Below are positions 8,588 to 17,852 of a stretch of DNA of 39,319 nucleotides, piece after piece. Location of the stretch: contig JAUJOO010000001.1 in NCBI GenBank assembly GCA_030447585.1, positions 1-39,319 on the forward strand, written 5' to 3'. Positions within the stretch are counted from its first letter, which is position 1. Every line of letters starts with the position of its first letter. The DNA comes from Nocardioidaceae bacterium (GTDB lineage: Bacteria > Actinomycetota > Actinomycetes > Propionibacteriales > Nocardioidaceae). The translations under genes were made by a program, and so were the position numbers. The notes beneath the pieces are model-generated. The model was given only the letters and a program-made list of their open reading frames with translations, was not told where the DNA came from and did no database searches.

Positions 8588-8592
8588 CAGAT

Positions 8593-8625
8593 GGGTCCGG
8601 TCAGCTGCCTCCGCTGGCCGGACCC
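8593..8625 (+). terminator. Strong hairpin after tRNA-Pro
   Basis: 13-bp stem GGGTCCGGTCAGC / GCTGGCCGGACCC with one G-U pair and a 7-base loop, 6 bases after the tRNA. It lacks a T-tract but is probably the tRNA transcription terminator. Confidence 0.7.
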
Positions 8626-8700
8626 TGTCGATATATCGGGACGCCGGCGAACGACCGGTTACAGGTCAGGTAGCCGTCGCGTGCGGCACACTAAGTGATC

Positions 8701-9264
8701 ATGGCCGCCCCCGAGACCAAGCGTCGTCTTCCGTCCCTGCCTTCATGGCCGGGCATGGCGATACCTTCGCTCGCCGTAGGGGCGGCGATTGCGGGGGCGG
8801 TCTGCGGGCTGGCGGCTGTTGGCATGGTATGGCTTGGGGAGCGCAGCTGCGACGCCGTCACCGGCCGGCCTTCCTGCGGCGGCGGCGTTGGCTCGATCAT
8901 CCTGATGGCCGTCCTCGCTTTCACGTGCCTGCTCGGTTTCTACCTGCTGCGGATGCTCGACGTGCCGAACGCTGCTCTCGTCGCGTTCTTCGGCGTGACC
9001 CTGCCCGTCATCATTATCTTGCTCTTCCTGATCGAGGCAGTCTTCTCGGCCTGGATGGTTCTGGTAGTACCTGTCCTGGCTGCAGTGTGCTTCGCCGGCA
9101 GCGCGGCGTTCACCAGGTCTGTGCAAAGCACGCCGGCGGAGGGGTACGACGTCGCGCCACCGGACGACGTAGCGGCCGGTGGCCGTGACAAGCAGCGGCC
9201 AGAGACGGACGAGGCGGACGATCTCCCCCGCTATGGCCCTGGCTCCTCAGAAGGGCAACGCTGA
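8701..9264 (+). CDS. Hypothetical multi-pass membrane protein
   Basis: 187 residues from ATG 8701 (an in-frame GTG at 8695 is possible; a CACACT -10-like box is just upstream). About four membrane segments are visible: roughly 19-46 (AGAVCGLAAVGMVWLG), 65-83, 88-112 (VTLPVIIILLFLIEAVF) and 116-133. A C-terminal hydrophilic tail of about 50 residues is acidic and polar (PPDDVAAGG...DEADDLPRYG). Two cysteines in the first loop (ERSCDAVTGRPSCGGG) could form a disulfide. I do not recognise the family. It follows tRNA-Pro and is convergent with asd. Confidence 0.75.
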   Translation: MAAPETKRRLPSLPSWPGMAIPSLAVGAAIAGAVCGLAAVGMVWLGERSCDAVTGRPSCGGGVGSIILMAVLAFTCLLGFYLLRMLDVPNAALVAFFGVTLPVIIILLFLIEAVFSAWMVLVVPVLAAVCFAGSAAFTRSVQSTPAEGYDVAPPDDVAAGGRDKQRPETDEADDLPRYGPGSSEGQR

Positions 9265-9273
9265 CCGAGCGCC

Positions 9274-9386
9274 GCGGAAGGATCCGACTTCCGCGCTGCC
9301 CTGACCCCTTGACAGTCGGATCTTCTGCTCAGCGACTGCGGAAGGATCCGACTTTGACGCTGCCCTGACCCCTCCACAGTCGGATC
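9274..9386. repeat. Two tandem 49-bp units, each with 9-bp inverted ends
   Basis: Unit 1 at 9274-9322 and unit 2 at 9338-9386 agree at 44 of 49 bases. Each begins GCGGAAGGATCCGACTT and ends CAGTCGGATC, so GATCCGACT near the start pairs exactly with AGTCGGATC at the end, closing a 24-base loop that holds CGCTGCCCTGACCCCT. Located between the convergent membrane-protein and asd genes. It may act as a double terminator or belong to a dispersed palindromic repeat family. Unit number (two) and spacing (15 bases) do not fit CRISPR. Confidence 0.85.
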
Positions 9387-9414
9387 GTCCGACGCCCCAG
9401 TGGGTCGCTGCAAG

Positions 9415-10491
9415 TCATCCGGTGGTGAGCTCTCGAGCGACGAGCTCGCCGATCTGGGCGGTGTTGAGGGCGGCGCCCTTACGTAGGTTGTCCCCACAGA
9501 CGAAGAGCTCCAACGTCCGCGGGAAGTCGAGCGCCTGTCTGATCCGCCCTACGAACGTTGGGTCCGAGCCGACCACGTCGGCCGGCGTGGGGAAGTCACC
9601 CCGGCTCGGGTCGTCGATCACGACCACACTGGGCGCCTCCACGAGCGCCTGCCGCGCCTCCTGGACGTTGATGTCGTGCTCGAACACCGCATGCACCACG
9701 AGCGAGTGTGTGGTGATGACGGGAACCCGTACACAGGTCGCCGACACAGCCAAGTGAGGAATGCCGAGGATCTTGCGCGACTCGTCACGGACCTTGAGCT
9801 CCTCGCTGGACCAACCGTCGTCCTTAGGTGAGCCGGCCCAGGGGACGACGTTCAACGCCAACGGTGCGGGAAACGGCGACTTGTCCCCGAGCTTGTGAGC
9901 GATCGTGCGGCGTACGTCGCCTGGGGCCTGGCCCAGCGACCGGTCGGAAGCGACGACCTCCAGCTCGTCGTAGAGCCGGTCGATGCCGGCTCGGCCGGCG
10001 CCTGAGGCAGCCTGGTAGGAGGCCACGACAAGCTCGCGCAGCCCCCACCTGGAGTGCAGGGCGCCCAACGCGTCCATCATCGTCAAAGTGGTGCAGTTGG
10101 GGTTCGCGATGATGCCCTTTGGACGGTTACGGATCTGCGCAGGGTTGACCTCTGGCACGACAAGCGGCACGTCGGGGTCCATCCGAAACGACCCGGAGTT
10201 GTCGACGACGACAACACCTCGGTCGGCGGCTATCGGCGCCCACTGTGCCGACACGTCATCGGGCACGTCGAACATCGCCACGTCGACGCCGTTGAAGGCC
10301 TCGGCGGTCAGCTTCTCGACGACGAGATCCTCGCCTCGGCACTTCAAGGTCTTGCCGGCAGAGCGGGCCGACGCCAGCAGCTTGATCTCGCCCCAGACAT
10401 CCTCTCGGTGCGACAAGACCTCGAGCATGACGGTGCCGACGGCACCGGTGGCGCCGACAACCGCCAGGGTTGGCTTGTCATCGCTCCTCAT
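9415..10491 (-). CDS. asd: Aspartate-semialdehyde dehydrogenase
   Basis: NADPH-dependent reduction of aspartyl phosphate to aspartate semialdehyde, the branch-point precursor of lysine/DAP, threonine and methionine. 358 residues. N-terminal NADP-binding GATGAVG at 13-19; catalytic cysteine C132 in [18 protein letters not shown] and the later substrate-binding ATCVRVPV with Arg; H in [20 protein letters not shown] 10491 overlaps the lysC stop (ATGA, 4 bases), so it is coupled to aspartokinase. The lysC-asd pair is the standard actinobacterial arrangement. Confidence 0.96.
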   Translation of the reverse strand: MRSDDKPTLAVVGATGAVGTVMLEVLSHREDVWGEIKLLASARSAGKTLKCRGEDLVVEKLTAEAFNGVDVAMFDVPDDVSAQWAPIAADRGVVVVDNSGSFRMDPDVPLVVPEVNPAQIRNRPKGIIANPNCTTLTMMDALGALHSRWGLRELVVASYQAASGAGRAGIDRLYDELEVVASDRSLGQAPGDVRRTIAHKLGDKSPFPAPLALNVVPWAGSPKDDGWSSEELKVRDESRKILGIPHLAVSATCVRVPVITTHSLVVHAVFEHDINVQEARQALVEAPSVVVIDDPSRGDFPTPADVVGSDPTFVGRIRQALDFPRTLELFVCGDNLRKGAALNTAQIGELVARELTTG

Positions 10492-11756
10492 CGGCCCGTG
10501 CCTCCGTAGACGACGGCCTCGACCTCGTGGGTGTCGAGGTCGAAAGCCTGGTGCGTTGCCGTGACCGCCGCGTCGATCCGGTCCTCGTCGATGATCACCG
10601 AGATTCGGATCTCCGAGGTAGAGATCATCTCGATGTTGACCCCGGCGGCAGCCAGCCCGGCGAAGAAGCGGGCCGTGACTCCTGGGTGGGTGCGCATGCC
10701 GGCCCCGACGAGGGAGACCTTTCCGATGCGGTCGTCGTACAGCAGCTGCTCGTAGCCCACCTCGTCCTTGAGACGCGAGAGCGCCGTCATGGCGACGTGA
10801 CCATCCTCGCGGGGAAGGGTGAAGGAGATGTCTGTGCGTCCCGACGAGGACACCGAGACGTTCTGCACGATCATGTCGATGTTCGTGCCCGAGTCGGCCA
10901 GGGACTCGAAGATGCGCGCCGCTTCGCCGACCTTGTCAGGAACTCCCACGACAGTGATCTTGGCTTCGCTGCGGTCGTGCGCGACGCCTGAGATGATCGC
11001 CTGCTCCATCTGATCCGCCTCACTGAATGTGTCGACCCACGTACCCGTGCGGTCAGAGAAAGACGACCGCACATGAATGGGGATGGAATGCCGCCGGGCG
11101 TACTCGACGCAACGCAGGTGAAGGATCTTGGCCCCGGAGGCGCAAAGCTCCAACATCTCCTCGTAGGACACGCGGGGGATCCTGCGCGCACGCGGGACGA
11201 TCCGGGGGTCCGCGGTGAAGATTCCGTCCACGTCGCTGTAGATCTCGCACACCTCTGCTGCCAGCGCAGCCGCCAGGGCCACCGCGGTGGTGTCGGAGCC
11301 ACCTCGCCCCAGTGTGGTGATGTCCTTGGTGTCCATCGAGACACCTTGGAACCCTGCCACGATCGCAATGTCGCCGTCGCCGAGGGCTGACTCGATCCGG
11401 CCGGGCGTCACGTCGATGATCTTGGCGCGGCCGTGAACTGAGTCGGTGATGACGCCGGCCTGGCTGCCGGTGAACGAGCGGGCACGTTGGCCCAGGTTTG
11501 CGATCGCCATGGCGAGCAGCGCCATCGAGATCCGCTCACCGGACGTCAAGAGCATGTCGAGCTCGCGGCCGGGAGGCAGCGGTGATATCTGTTCGGCCAG
11601 CTCGAGCAGCGAGTCGGTGGTGTCACCCATCGCCGAAACTACGACGCAGACCTCACTACCGGCTTTGCGTGTGTCAACGATGCGTTGTGCTACCCGTTTG
11701 ATCCCTTGGGCGTCGGCGACGGAGGAGCCTCCGTACTTCTGCACCACAATGCCCAC
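10488..11756 (-). CDS. lysC: Aspartate kinase
   Basis: Phosphorylates aspartate, first step of the lysine/threonine/methionine pathway. 422 residues from GTG 11756, which has AGGAG about 10 bases upstream. The amino acid kinase domain shows [10 protein letters not shown] at 5-14, LTSGERIS, and the [15 protein letters not shown] substrate loop. Two C-terminal ACT domains (about 265-420) include [13 protein letters not shown] and [16 protein letters not shown], the allosteric sites for lysine and threonine in related enzymes. An internal start making a separate regulatory subunit, as in Corynebacterium, is possible but not shown. First gene of the lysC-asd pair. Confidence 0.96.
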   Translation of the reverse strand: MGIVVQKYGGSSVADAQGIKRVAQRIVDTRKAGSEVCVVVSAMGDTTDSLLELAEQISPLPPGRELDMLLTSGERISMALLAMAIANLGQRARSFTGSQAGVITDSVHGRAKIIDVTPGRIESALGDGDIAIVAGFQGVSMDTKDITTLGRGGSDTTAVALAAALAAEVCEIYSDVDGIFTADPRIVPRARRIPRVSYEEMLELCASGAKILHLRCVEYARRHSIPIHVRSSFSDRTGTWVDTFSEADQMEQAIISGVAHDRSEAKITVVGVPDKVGEAARIFESLADSGTNIDMIVQNVSVSSSGRTDISFTLPREDGHVAMTALSRLKDEVGYEQLLYDDRIGKVSLVGAGMRTHPGVTARFFAGLAAAGVNIEMISTSEIRISVIIDEDRIDAAVTATHQAFDLDTHEVEAVVYGGTGR

Positions 11757-11873
11757 GGGCGGTGACTCCTTGGCCGATTGTCGAGACTGTCAACCCTGCC
11801 GTCCCCACGTCGCGACGACACCCTCAGTCTAGCGAGGAGCGGTCCGCTTCAGGCGGGGTTCCAGCCTGCGAAC

Positions 11874-11895
11874 CCGGCCTGCGAACCTAGGCCGG
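11874..11895 (-). terminator. Hairpin after the DUF5063 gene
   Basis: Perfect 7-bp stem CCGGCCT / AGGCCGG with an 8-base loop, beginning 8 bases beyond the DUF5063 stop codon. Likely ends the recR-DUF5063 transcript. A short direct repeat GCCTGCGAACC surrounds it. Confidence 0.5.
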
Positions 11896-11902
11896 ACCGT
11901 CC

Positions 11903-12493
11903 TCACAACATGTCGGCGGCGGCAGCGACGCGCTCCGCCTCCGCCTGCGCAACCTCCGCCGCGTCGAGCCTGTCGTGGGCGATGACGGACTGGAGCGCTC
12001 GCAGTGAGGCACTCGCCTCTGCTCCCCAGCTCGACACGTAGGAGAACTGCCACCACCACAGCGCCTCGTGCGTCGAGCCGGCGCGGTAGTGACGCAGTCC
12101 GTGAGCGACGTTCGCGGCGATTGCCGACAGGTCGTCCGACAGCCGCGACGACATCAGCTCGGGAGGGTCGACATAGGGATCGAAGACCTCGGTGAAGTCA
12201 TCGACGCCCTCGAGCAGCTCGGCGAGACGTTCACGCATCCCGTCCAGGTCAGGGTCAGGTCCGGTGTCCGGCTCGAACCGCTCACTCGGCACAAAGTCGA
12301 CCTGTACGCCGAGGCGAGCACCGGCGAGGAGCAGCTGGCTGACCTCGAGGAGCAGCAGCGGAACCGCCGAGCCCCGATCACCGCCGCGGGAGATCTCCTG
12401 CAACGCGAGCAAAAAGCTCTCCGCCTGGTCGGCTATCGCCTGCGCGAGGTCTTCTATCTCGCTGCTGACGACTGGGTTCTCGTTGTTAGTCAT
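11903..12493 (-). CDS. DUF5063 domain-containing protein
   Basis: 196 residues, mainly helical and acidic. Seen: [20 protein letters not shown], a middle region with VPSERFEPD and [19 protein letters not shown], and [22 protein letters not shown] near the C-terminus, the last two being the recognisable parts of the actinobacterial DUF5063 family usually found beside recR. Start at ATG 12493, which overlaps the recR end by 8 bases, with AGGGGAG upstream inside recR. Function unknown; the constant linkage with recR suggests a link to DNA repair, but this is only inference. Confidence 0.85.
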   Translation of the reverse strand: MTNNENPVVSSEIEDLAQAIADQAESFLLALQEISRGGDRGSAVPLLLLEVSQLLLAGARLGVQVDFVPSERFEPDTGPDPDLDGMRERLAELLEGVDDFTEVFDPYVDPPELMSSRLSDDLSAIAANVAHGLRHYRAGSTHEALWWWQFSYVSSWGAEASASLRALQSVIAHDRLDAAEVAQAEAERVAAAADML

Positions 12494-13085
12494 CGACAGA
12501 CCGTCTCCCCTCAAAGGCCCGACCGAGGGTCACCTCGTCGGCGTACTCCAAATCTCCCCCGACGGGCAGGCCGCTGGCAAGTCTCGTGACTCGTAGCCCC
12601 ATCGGACGTAGCAGTCGGGTGAGGTAGGTCGCCGTGGCCTCACCCTCCAGATTCGGGTCAGTGGCGATGATAACTTCGGTGACCGTGCCGTCGGCGAGGC
12701 GGACCATCAGCTCGCGGATCCGCAGCTGCTCAGGCCCGATGCCCTCGATCGGGCTGATCGCCCCGCCCAGGACGTGGTAACGGCCCCGGAACTCACGGGT
12801 CCGCTCGACTGCGAGCACATCCTTCGGTTCTTCGACCACGCACAGCAGCGCCAGGTCGCGGCGAGGATCCCGGCACACCCTGCACAGCTCCTCCTCTGTC
12901 ACGTTGGCGCAGACACTGCAGAAGCGCACCTTCTCCTTGACCTCGGCGAGCACGGCGGCGAGTCGGTGCACGTCGGTCGCGTCGGCGGCGAGCAGATGGA
13001 AGGCGATCCGCTGCGCGCTCTTCGGCCCTATCCCCGGCAGCCGGCCCAGCTCGTCGACGAGGTCCTGGACGACACCTTCGTACAA
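12486..13085 (-). CDS. recR: Recombination mediator RecR
   Basis: RecFOR-pathway DNA-clamp protein, 199 residues. Helix-hairpin-helix [20 protein letters not shown] at about 13-32, a four-cysteine zinc finger (C56, C59, C68, C71), and a Toprim domain ([17 protein letters not shown] ... [18 protein letters not shown]), followed by the Walker-B-like C-terminus [25 protein letters not shown]. Start is TTG at 13085 giving the standard [14 protein letters not shown], with GGGAGG 7 bases upstream. Overlaps the DUF5063 gene. In many Gram-positives dnaX-ybaB-recR are contiguous; here a channel and a desaturase sit between. Confidence 0.96.
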   Translation of the reverse strand: MYEGVVQDLVDELGRLPGIGPKSAQRIAFHLLAADATDVHRLAAVLAEVKEKVRFCSVCANVTEEELCRVCRDPRRDLALLCVVEEPKDVLAVERTREFRGRYHVLGGAISPIEGIGPEQLRIRELMVRLADGTVTEVIIATDPNLEGEATATYLTRLLRPMGLRVTRLASGLPVGGDLEYADEVTLGRAFEGRRSVDD

Positions 13086-13217
13086 GGTGGGCCTCCCTCT
13101 CGCTGCCTGGTACGGCGGAACCGTCGGCGGCTCGGCGCCTCAGGCAGAAGCAACAGGATAGTTCGACGCAGCTCGCTGGCGACGCTGACCGCGCGCATCC
13201 GGCGCGAACTGTCTGCG

Positions 13218-14285
13218 TCAGGCGTCGGCGCCTGGCCGAGCCGCCCAGGGAGTCTCCTCGGAGGGCCGCACCACCACCACCCGGTCGCCACGCTCCAGCT
13301 GGGTGACAGAGGGGTCGAAGTAGCGGAACACTCTGTCTTCGCGGATCACGGCGATCACCTGGTCGAGCAGCTTCTGCGGTTGCTTGCCGATCTCGTTCGG
13401 GAGGATCGGGCGCTCTGCGACCTCGAGCCCGTCGCCGTACGTCAACAGGTCCTCCAGCACCTCGCCGAGAGCCGGGCTCACCGTCGACAGACCCAGCAGC
13501 CGGCCGACGGCCTCCGAGGACGTGATGACGGCGTCCGCGCCGCTTTGGCGTACCAGTGTGACGTTGTCGTTCTCACGCACCGACGCGATCACCTGGGCGT
13601 GCTCGTTGAGCTGGCGCACGGTCAGGGTGGTGAGCACCGCCGAGTCGTCGCGGTCGGTGGTGATGATGACCTGTTTCGCCCTGCCGACCTCGGCGCGACG
13701 CAGCACGTCTCGACGCGTCGCGTCTCCGGCCACCACGGCCAGTCCGTCTGACTGTGCCTCCTCGATGGCGTCGGATCGCGGATCGACGATGACAATCGCC
13801 TCCTGCTCCCACCCGTTGCGCAGCAGCACGGCCACTGCGCTGCGCCCCTTGGTGCCGTAGCCGACGACGACCGCGTGGTCCTGCATTTGTTTCCTCCATC
13901 GCGAGACTCGGTACAGATGGCGGCCCTGGCTGGCCAGCACCTCGAGCGTCGTACCGACCAAGAGCACCAGGAACCCGACGCGCAGCGGTGTGACGAGCAA
14001 GGCGTTGAGCAGACGCGCCGCGGGTGTGGAAGGGGTGATGTCACCGTAGCCGGTGGTGGTGATGGTCACCGTCGAGTAGTAAATGCTGTCGATCAGGCCG
14101 ACCTCCTTGGTGGGGTCGGGGTGGTCGGTGTACGCGTCCCGGTCCAGGTACACGATCAATACCAGCAGCGAGAGCAAGGCGAAGGCGATGACGATGCGGC
14201 GCAGCAGGGCCGCTAGAGGGGAGACGGTGCTCTCGGGGAGGCGGATCAGGGCGGCCCAAGAGCGCCCCGACCTGGTGGTTGCCAC
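13218..14285 (-). CDS. Potassium channel with RCK (TrkA-N/TrkA-C) domains
   Basis: Two-helix K+ channel of the MthK type, 355 residues from GTG 14285. Membrane helices lie at about 29-47 and 93-115, and the pore loop between them holds the selectivity filter TTGYGD (77-82). The cytosolic RCK domain starts with VVVGYGTKGRSAV (140-151), the nucleotide/ligand-binding glycine motif, and VAGDATRRDVL follows. A TrkA-C domain with VIREDRVFRYFDP closes the protein. Gating ligand is unknown (Ca2+, nucleotide or c-di-AMP are possibilities from the family). A leaderless-type promoter precedes it. It lies 132 bases upstream of recR. Confidence 0.93.
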   Translation of the reverse strand: MATTRSGRSWAALIRLPESTVSPLAALLRRIVIAFALLSLLVLIVYLDRDAYTDHPDPTKEVGLIDSIYYSTVTITTTGYGDITPSTPAARLLNALLVTPLRVGFLVLLVGTTLEVLASQGRHLYRVSRWRKQMQDHAVVVGYGTKGRSAVAVLLRNGWEQEAIVIVDPRSDAIEEAQSDGLAVVAGDATRRDVLRRAEVGRAKQVIITTDRDDSAVLTTLTVRQLNEHAQVIASVRENDNVTLVRQSGADAVITSSEAVGRLLGLSTVSPALGEVLEDLLTYGDGLEVAERPILPNEIGKQPQKLLDQVIAVIREDRVFRYFDPSVTQLERGDRVVVVRPSEETPWAARPGADA

Positions 14286-14291
14286 GCAGAA

Positions 14292-14297
14292 ACCCTA
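14292..14297 (-). promoter_or_regulatory. -10 box of a predicted leaderless promoter (K+ channel gene)
   Basis: TAGGGT on the minus strand lies 6 bases before GTG 14285. Confidence 0.5.
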
Positions 14298-14323
14298 CCC
14301 CCAGCAATGCGTCCAGCCGTTGC

Positions 14324-15262
14324 TCAGCGGCGTGCCGCGAGGCGCGCCTTCAGTGCGTCGCGCTTCTCGGTGAAACGTGCCGCGGACGCGTCGAGGTCTG
14401 CCAGGAAGTCGGCGAGCTCGGCGCGAGACTTCTCGCCCTCGCCCGACAAGCCCCGCAGCTCGAACGCGTTCCAGTAGCGCAGCACCGGCATGACCACCTC
14501 GTCGTGGTGCTGGCGTTGGTCGTAGATGCCCTCGACCGCCATGGTGACCGCCTTGCGCTGGAAGCCGGGAATCCCGGCACCAGGCATCTGGAACTCCTTC
14601 AGTACATCGACGATGGCAGCCATCGCCTGATCGGGAGCCAGCTCGAGGGCAGCCTTCATCAGGTTGCGGTAGAAGATCATGTGCAGGTTCTCGTCCGCGG
14701 CGATCCGGGCCAGCAGCTTCTCGCACATGGGGTCGTTCGTGAAACGCCCGGTGTTGCGGTGGGACACCCGCGTCGCCAGCTCCTGGAACGAGACGTACGC
14801 CAACGACCGCAGCGCGTCGTCGGGGTGGGCGGACTGGTAGCCCTCGGACATGTGCACCATCCGGAAGCGCTCGAGCTCGACCGGGTCGACCATCCGCTTC
14901 ACCAGCATGTAGTCGCGCATCGCGACGCCGTGCCGGCCCTCCTCGGCGGTCCACCGGTGCACCCACTCCCCCCACGCGTTGTCGCGGCCGAACAGCACGG
15001 CGATCTCGTGGTGGTAGCTGGGGAGGTTGTCCTCGGTGAGCAGGTTGACGATCAGCGCGGTTCGGGCGACCTCCGGTACGTCGGCGTCATCGGAGCTCCA
15101 CGGGTCGCCGCCCATCAAGCCGTCGTAGTTACGGCCGTCGCTCCAGGGAACGTACTGGTGTGGGAACCACTCCCTGGCCGCCCCCAGGTGTCGGTTGAGC
15201 TCCACCTCGACGACCTGTTCGAGCTCTCGCAGCAAGTCGTGCTGGCTGGTCTGAGGAGCCAT
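14324..15262 (-). CDS. Acyl-ACP desaturase (DesA1-like)
   Basis: Soluble di-iron desaturase that puts a double bond into acyl chains on ACP, 312 residues. The iron ligands are visible: E77 (LLTEDNLP), E107/H111 (TAEEGRH), E161 (SFQELATRVSHRN) and E191/H194 (ADENLH). The sequence belongs to the fatty-acid desaturase 2 family to which mycobacterial DesA1 and DesA2 belong. ATG 15262 follows GGAAGG by 9 bases. A perfect 20-bp palindrome starts 21 bases upstream of the start codon, and a nearly identical one overlaps the plsC promoter, so control by a lipid-sensing repressor is likely. Electron donor genes are not in the window. Confidence 0.93.
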   Translation of the reverse strand: MAPQTSQHDLLRELEQVVEVELNRHLGAAREWFPHQYVPWSDGRNYDGLMGGDPWSSDDADVPEVARTALIVNLLTEDNLPSYHHEIAVLFGRDNAWGEWVHRWTAEEGRHGVAMRDYMLVKRMVDPVELERFRMVHMSEGYQSAHPDDALRSLAYVSFQELATRVSHRNTGRFTNDPMCEKLLARIAADENLHMIFYRNLMKAALELAPDQAMAAIVDVLKEFQMPGAGIPGFQRKAVTMAVEGIYDQRQHHDEVVMPVLRYWNAFELRGLSGEGEKSRAELADFLADLDASAARFTEKRDALKARLAARR

Positions 15263-15283
15263 GTCGCCGTACCTTCCATCGAA

Positions 15284-15303
15284 AACCTACGTAAGCGTAG
15301 GTT
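15284..15303. promoter_or_regulatory. Palindromic operator upstream of the desaturase gene
   Basis: Perfect inverted repeat AACCTACG-TAAG-CGTAGGTT, arms of 8 bases, spacer of 4. It lies 22-41 bases upstream of the desaturase ATG and contains a TAGGTT hexamer on the coding strand. On that strand it reads AACCTACGCTTACGTAGGTT, matching the site at the plsC promoter in 18 of 20 bases. Size and symmetry fit a TetR-type repressor. Confidence 0.8.
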
Positions 15304-15333
15304 ACGCCACCGTAGGCGGGGTGCGCGACTCGG

Positions 15334-15690
15334 TCAGTCCCTGGGTGGAGTGAGGAAGCTCGAGGGAGCCTCCTCGGCCCCACCGAGACCACCGGCGATG
15401 CCACCCATCTGCTCGGCTGCCGCTCGCCCGGCGTTCGAAGCGGCGTCGCGCACGGCGGCAACCACCAGGTCGGCGAGCGTCTCGGTGTCGTCGGCGTCGC
15501 AGACCTCCGGAGCGATTCTCAGTCCGAGAAGCTCACCATTGCCGTTGACGGTGGCCGTCACCAGCCCGCCCCCGGACGTCCCGTCGACCTCGGTGACGGC
15601 AAGCTGCTCCTGCGCCGCCATGAGTTGCTCTTGCATAGCAGTGGCCTGGGCGAGCAATGACTGCATGTCAGGTGGTCCCTCGGGAAACAT
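15334..15690 (-). CDS. ybaB: YbaB/EbfC family nucleoid-associated protein
   Basis: Small DNA-binding protein of the YbaB/EbfC family, 118 residues. Typical N-terminal coiled-coil PPDMQSLLAQATAMQEQLMAAQEQLA, then a beta sheet VTATVNGNGELLGLRIAPEV and the helix DDTETLADLVVAAVRDA. ATG 15690 is preferred: GAGGAG lies 8 bases upstream and MFPEGPPDMQ is the usual family start. An in-frame GTG at 15723, which overlaps the dnaX stop, would add 11 residues. Directly downstream of dnaX, as in most Gram-positives. Confidence 0.92.
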   Translation of the reverse strand: MFPEGPPDMQSLLAQATAMQEQLMAAQEQLAVTEVDGTSGGGLVTATVNGNGELLGLRIAPEVCDADDTETLADLVVAAVRDAASNAGRAAAEQMGGIAGGLGGAEEAPSSFLTPPRD

Positions 15691-15719
15691 CTCTGCCGCT
15701 CCTCGTGAGTGGTCGGTCG

Positions 15720-17804
15720 TCACTTGGTGTCGTGCGGAAAGTCGTCAATGATCTCGGCGCCCAGCTCGCGGGCCAGCAGCTCCTGCGACGACGTCGCAGC
15801 GTCGTCGATCACAGCGTCGTCGTCGCGAACCTCCGGCGGTGGTTCGTCGGGCTGATCTGCCTTGCCGCTGCGCGCGCGAGTTGAGCGAACGGCCTCCTTG
15901 GCTGCCTCCACCCGGGGACTCGGCTCGGCCCGGCCGACGCTTCCCGGGGGTGACGAGGGCGGCACCGGCAGCGATGACGGCTCTGTCTGCCGAGAGGTGC
16001 GCCCGGAAAGGGCAGAGCCGTCGATGATCGCCTCGACCTTCCAGTCGACCCCCAGCTCGTCGATCAGGGCCTGCCGGAGGATCTCGTCGTGTCCGCCTCT
16101 GACGAAGGAGTCCCGCGCGCCGGCATTCACAAGCCCGATGGTGATGACACCGCCCGCCACGTCGATGACCTGAGCGTTCTGGCTCAGCACCGCCCACGCG
16201 TACCGGCGCATCCCCTGGACCCGAGCGAGCACTCCTGGCCACAGCCGGCGGACGTCGACGAGACTGAGGCCACCAGGCTCCGGTACGAGATCAGCGGACG
16301 CCGCGCGCACAGGATGCGGCGGGTCTGCCGCCGGGTCTGCCTTGCTTTGCGAGCGATCCGTCGTCGAAGGAGCCCGTGGCGAAGGCGCGGACATCGCGGC
16401 CGGTCTGGCTCCGCCGCCGCCTGCCGGTGTCCCATCGCCGGTCGAGCTTTCGTTGGTCGCCGTGCCGTGGACAAGAGTGTCGTCGTCGGCCGGAGGTGAC
16501 GCATTCGTCGCCGCGCCGGTCGCGGACGCCGGCTGGGCAGGAGCGGGCAGGCCATCAGGCTGGGGACCGGGCCGCAGACCTTGTCTGGCGGCGTCGGGAG
16601 CCTGCACTTCCGAGGCCGGCCGAGACGGCGTACCGACGACTGAGAGCCGTCGCTCCACCCGGTCAAGTCTGGCTCCCAACCCCTCTGCCGAGTCGTCGAG
16701 GCCAGGAAGCAGGATGCGTGCACACATCAGCTCGAGCAACAGCCGTGGAGCGGTGGCACCCCTCATGTCGGTAAGGCCCTGGCTGACTATGTCGGCTGCC
16801 CTGGTCAGCTCGGCTCGACCGAAGCGAGCCGTCTGGCCGGCGAGGCGCTCGCCCTGGTCGTCGGAGACGTCGATGACTCCCCGACTGACGGCATCGGGAA
16901 CCGCGCTCACCACCACGAGGTCACGGAGCCGGTGAAGCAGGTCCTCCGCGAACCTCCGCGGGTCCTGACCGGTGTCGATGACCTTGTCGACCACGCCGAA
17001 GACCGTGCCGCCGTCACCGGCCGCCAGCGCATCGACTGTCTCGTCCAGCAGGCTGTCCGGGGTGTAGCCCAACAGTGCTGTCGCGACGTCGTAGGTCACC
17101 CCGTCCGGGCCGGAGCCGCCCATCAGCTGGTCAAGCACGGAAAGGCTGTCACGCACCGATCCCGCGCCGGCGCGGACCACAAGCGGCACCACGGTCGGCT
17201 CGATGGTCACGCCCTCGCGGACACAGAGGTCGACCAGGTAGTCGCCGAGGATCTTCGGGGGGACCAGCCGGAACGGGTAGTGGTGCGTGCGCGAGCGGAT
17301 CGTGCCGATGACCTTGTCCGGCTCCGTGGTCGCAAAGACGAACCGCAGATGTGACGGTGGCTCCTCGACCAGCTTGAGCAAGGCGTTGAAGCCTTGCGTG
17401 GTGACCATGTGCGCCTCGTCGATGATGTAGACCTTGTAGCGTGCCTTCATGGGCGAGAAGAACGCCCGCTCCCGAAGGTCGCGGGCGTCATCGACGCCGC
17501 CATGGCTGGCTGCGTCGATCTCGATGACGTCGATGGAGCCGGGGCCGCCACGAGCGAGCTCCACACATGACTCGCACGTGCCGCAGGGAGCCGACGTCGG
17601 CCCGCTCTCGCAGTTGAGGGCACGGGCGAGGATGCGGGCGCTCGTCGTCTTGCCGCACCCGCGTGGCCCGGAGAACAGGTAGGCATGGTGGACGCGGTTG
17701 TTGTCGAGGGCCTGTGACAGCGGAGCAGTGACGTGGTCCTGGCCGATCACTTCTTCGAAGGTGTCGGGTCGGTACCGGCGGTACAGGGCGAGCGGGGCCT
17801 CCAC
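15720..17804 (-). CDS. dnaX: DNA polymerase III subunit gamma/tau
   Basis: Clamp-loader ATPase of the replisome, 694 residues. Walker A GPRGCGKTT at 46-54; zinc-binding cysteines C65, C73, C76, C79; Walker B VYIIDEAHM; sensor 1 FVFATTEPDKVIGT. A long Ala/Pro/Ser-rich linker (about 395-515) leads to a C-terminal tau-type domain LVDVRRLWPGVLARVQGMRRYAWAVLSQ. Start GTG 17804 follows a TAAGGT box by 6 bases. It sits downstream of the SRP RNA and upstream of ybaB, the same ffs-dnaX-ybaB order as in Bacillus. No strong slippage heptamer was searched for exhaustively. Confidence 0.95.
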   Translation of the reverse strand: MEAPLALYRRYRPDTFEEVIGQDHVTAPLSQALDNNRVHHAYLFSGPRGCGKTTSARILARALNCESGPTSAPCGTCESCVELARGGPGSIDVIEIDAASHGGVDDARDLRERAFFSPMKARYKVYIIDEAHMVTTQGFNALLKLVEEPPSHLRFVFATTEPDKVIGTIRSRTHHYPFRLVPPKILGDYLVDLCVREGVTIEPTVVPLVVRAGAGSVRDSLSVLDQLMGGSGPDGVTYDVATALLGYTPDSLLDETVDALAAGDGGTVFGVVDKVIDTGQDPRRFAEDLLHRLRDLVVVSAVPDAVSRGVIDVSDDQGERLAGQTARFGRAELTRAADIVSQGLTDMRGATAPRLLLELMCARILLPGLDDSAEGLGARLDRVERRLSVVGTPSRPASEVQAPDAARQGLRPGPQPDGLPAPAQPASATGAATNASPPADDDTLVHGTATNESSTGDGTPAGGGGARPAAMSAPSPRAPSTTDRSQSKADPAADPPHPVRAASADLVPEPGGLSLVDVRRLWPGVLARVQGMRRYAWAVLSQNAQVIDVAGGVITIGLVNAGARDSFVRGGHDEILRQALIDELGVDWKVEAIIDGSALSGRTSRQTEPSSLPVPPSSPPGSVGRAEPSPRVEAAKEAVRSTRARSGKADQPDEPPPEVRDDDAVIDDAATSSQELLARELGAEIIDDFPHDTK

Positions 17805-17810
17805 GAGACG

Positions 17811-17816
17811 ACCTTA
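17811..17816 (-). promoter_or_regulatory. -10 box of a predicted leaderless promoter (dnaX)
   Basis: TAAGGT on the minus strand lies 6 bases before GTG 17804. Confidence 0.5.
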
Positions 17817-17852
17817 GCGCCGTACGACGACAGCGGGCACACCCACGTGGAG

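Noticed and set aside
9274-9386. CRISPR-like repeat
   Set aside because: Only two units, 15-base spacing, and no cas genes nearby.
14279-15751. A 490-codon open frame on the plus strand
   Set aside because: Antisense to the desaturase and ybaB genes, both of which have intact motifs.
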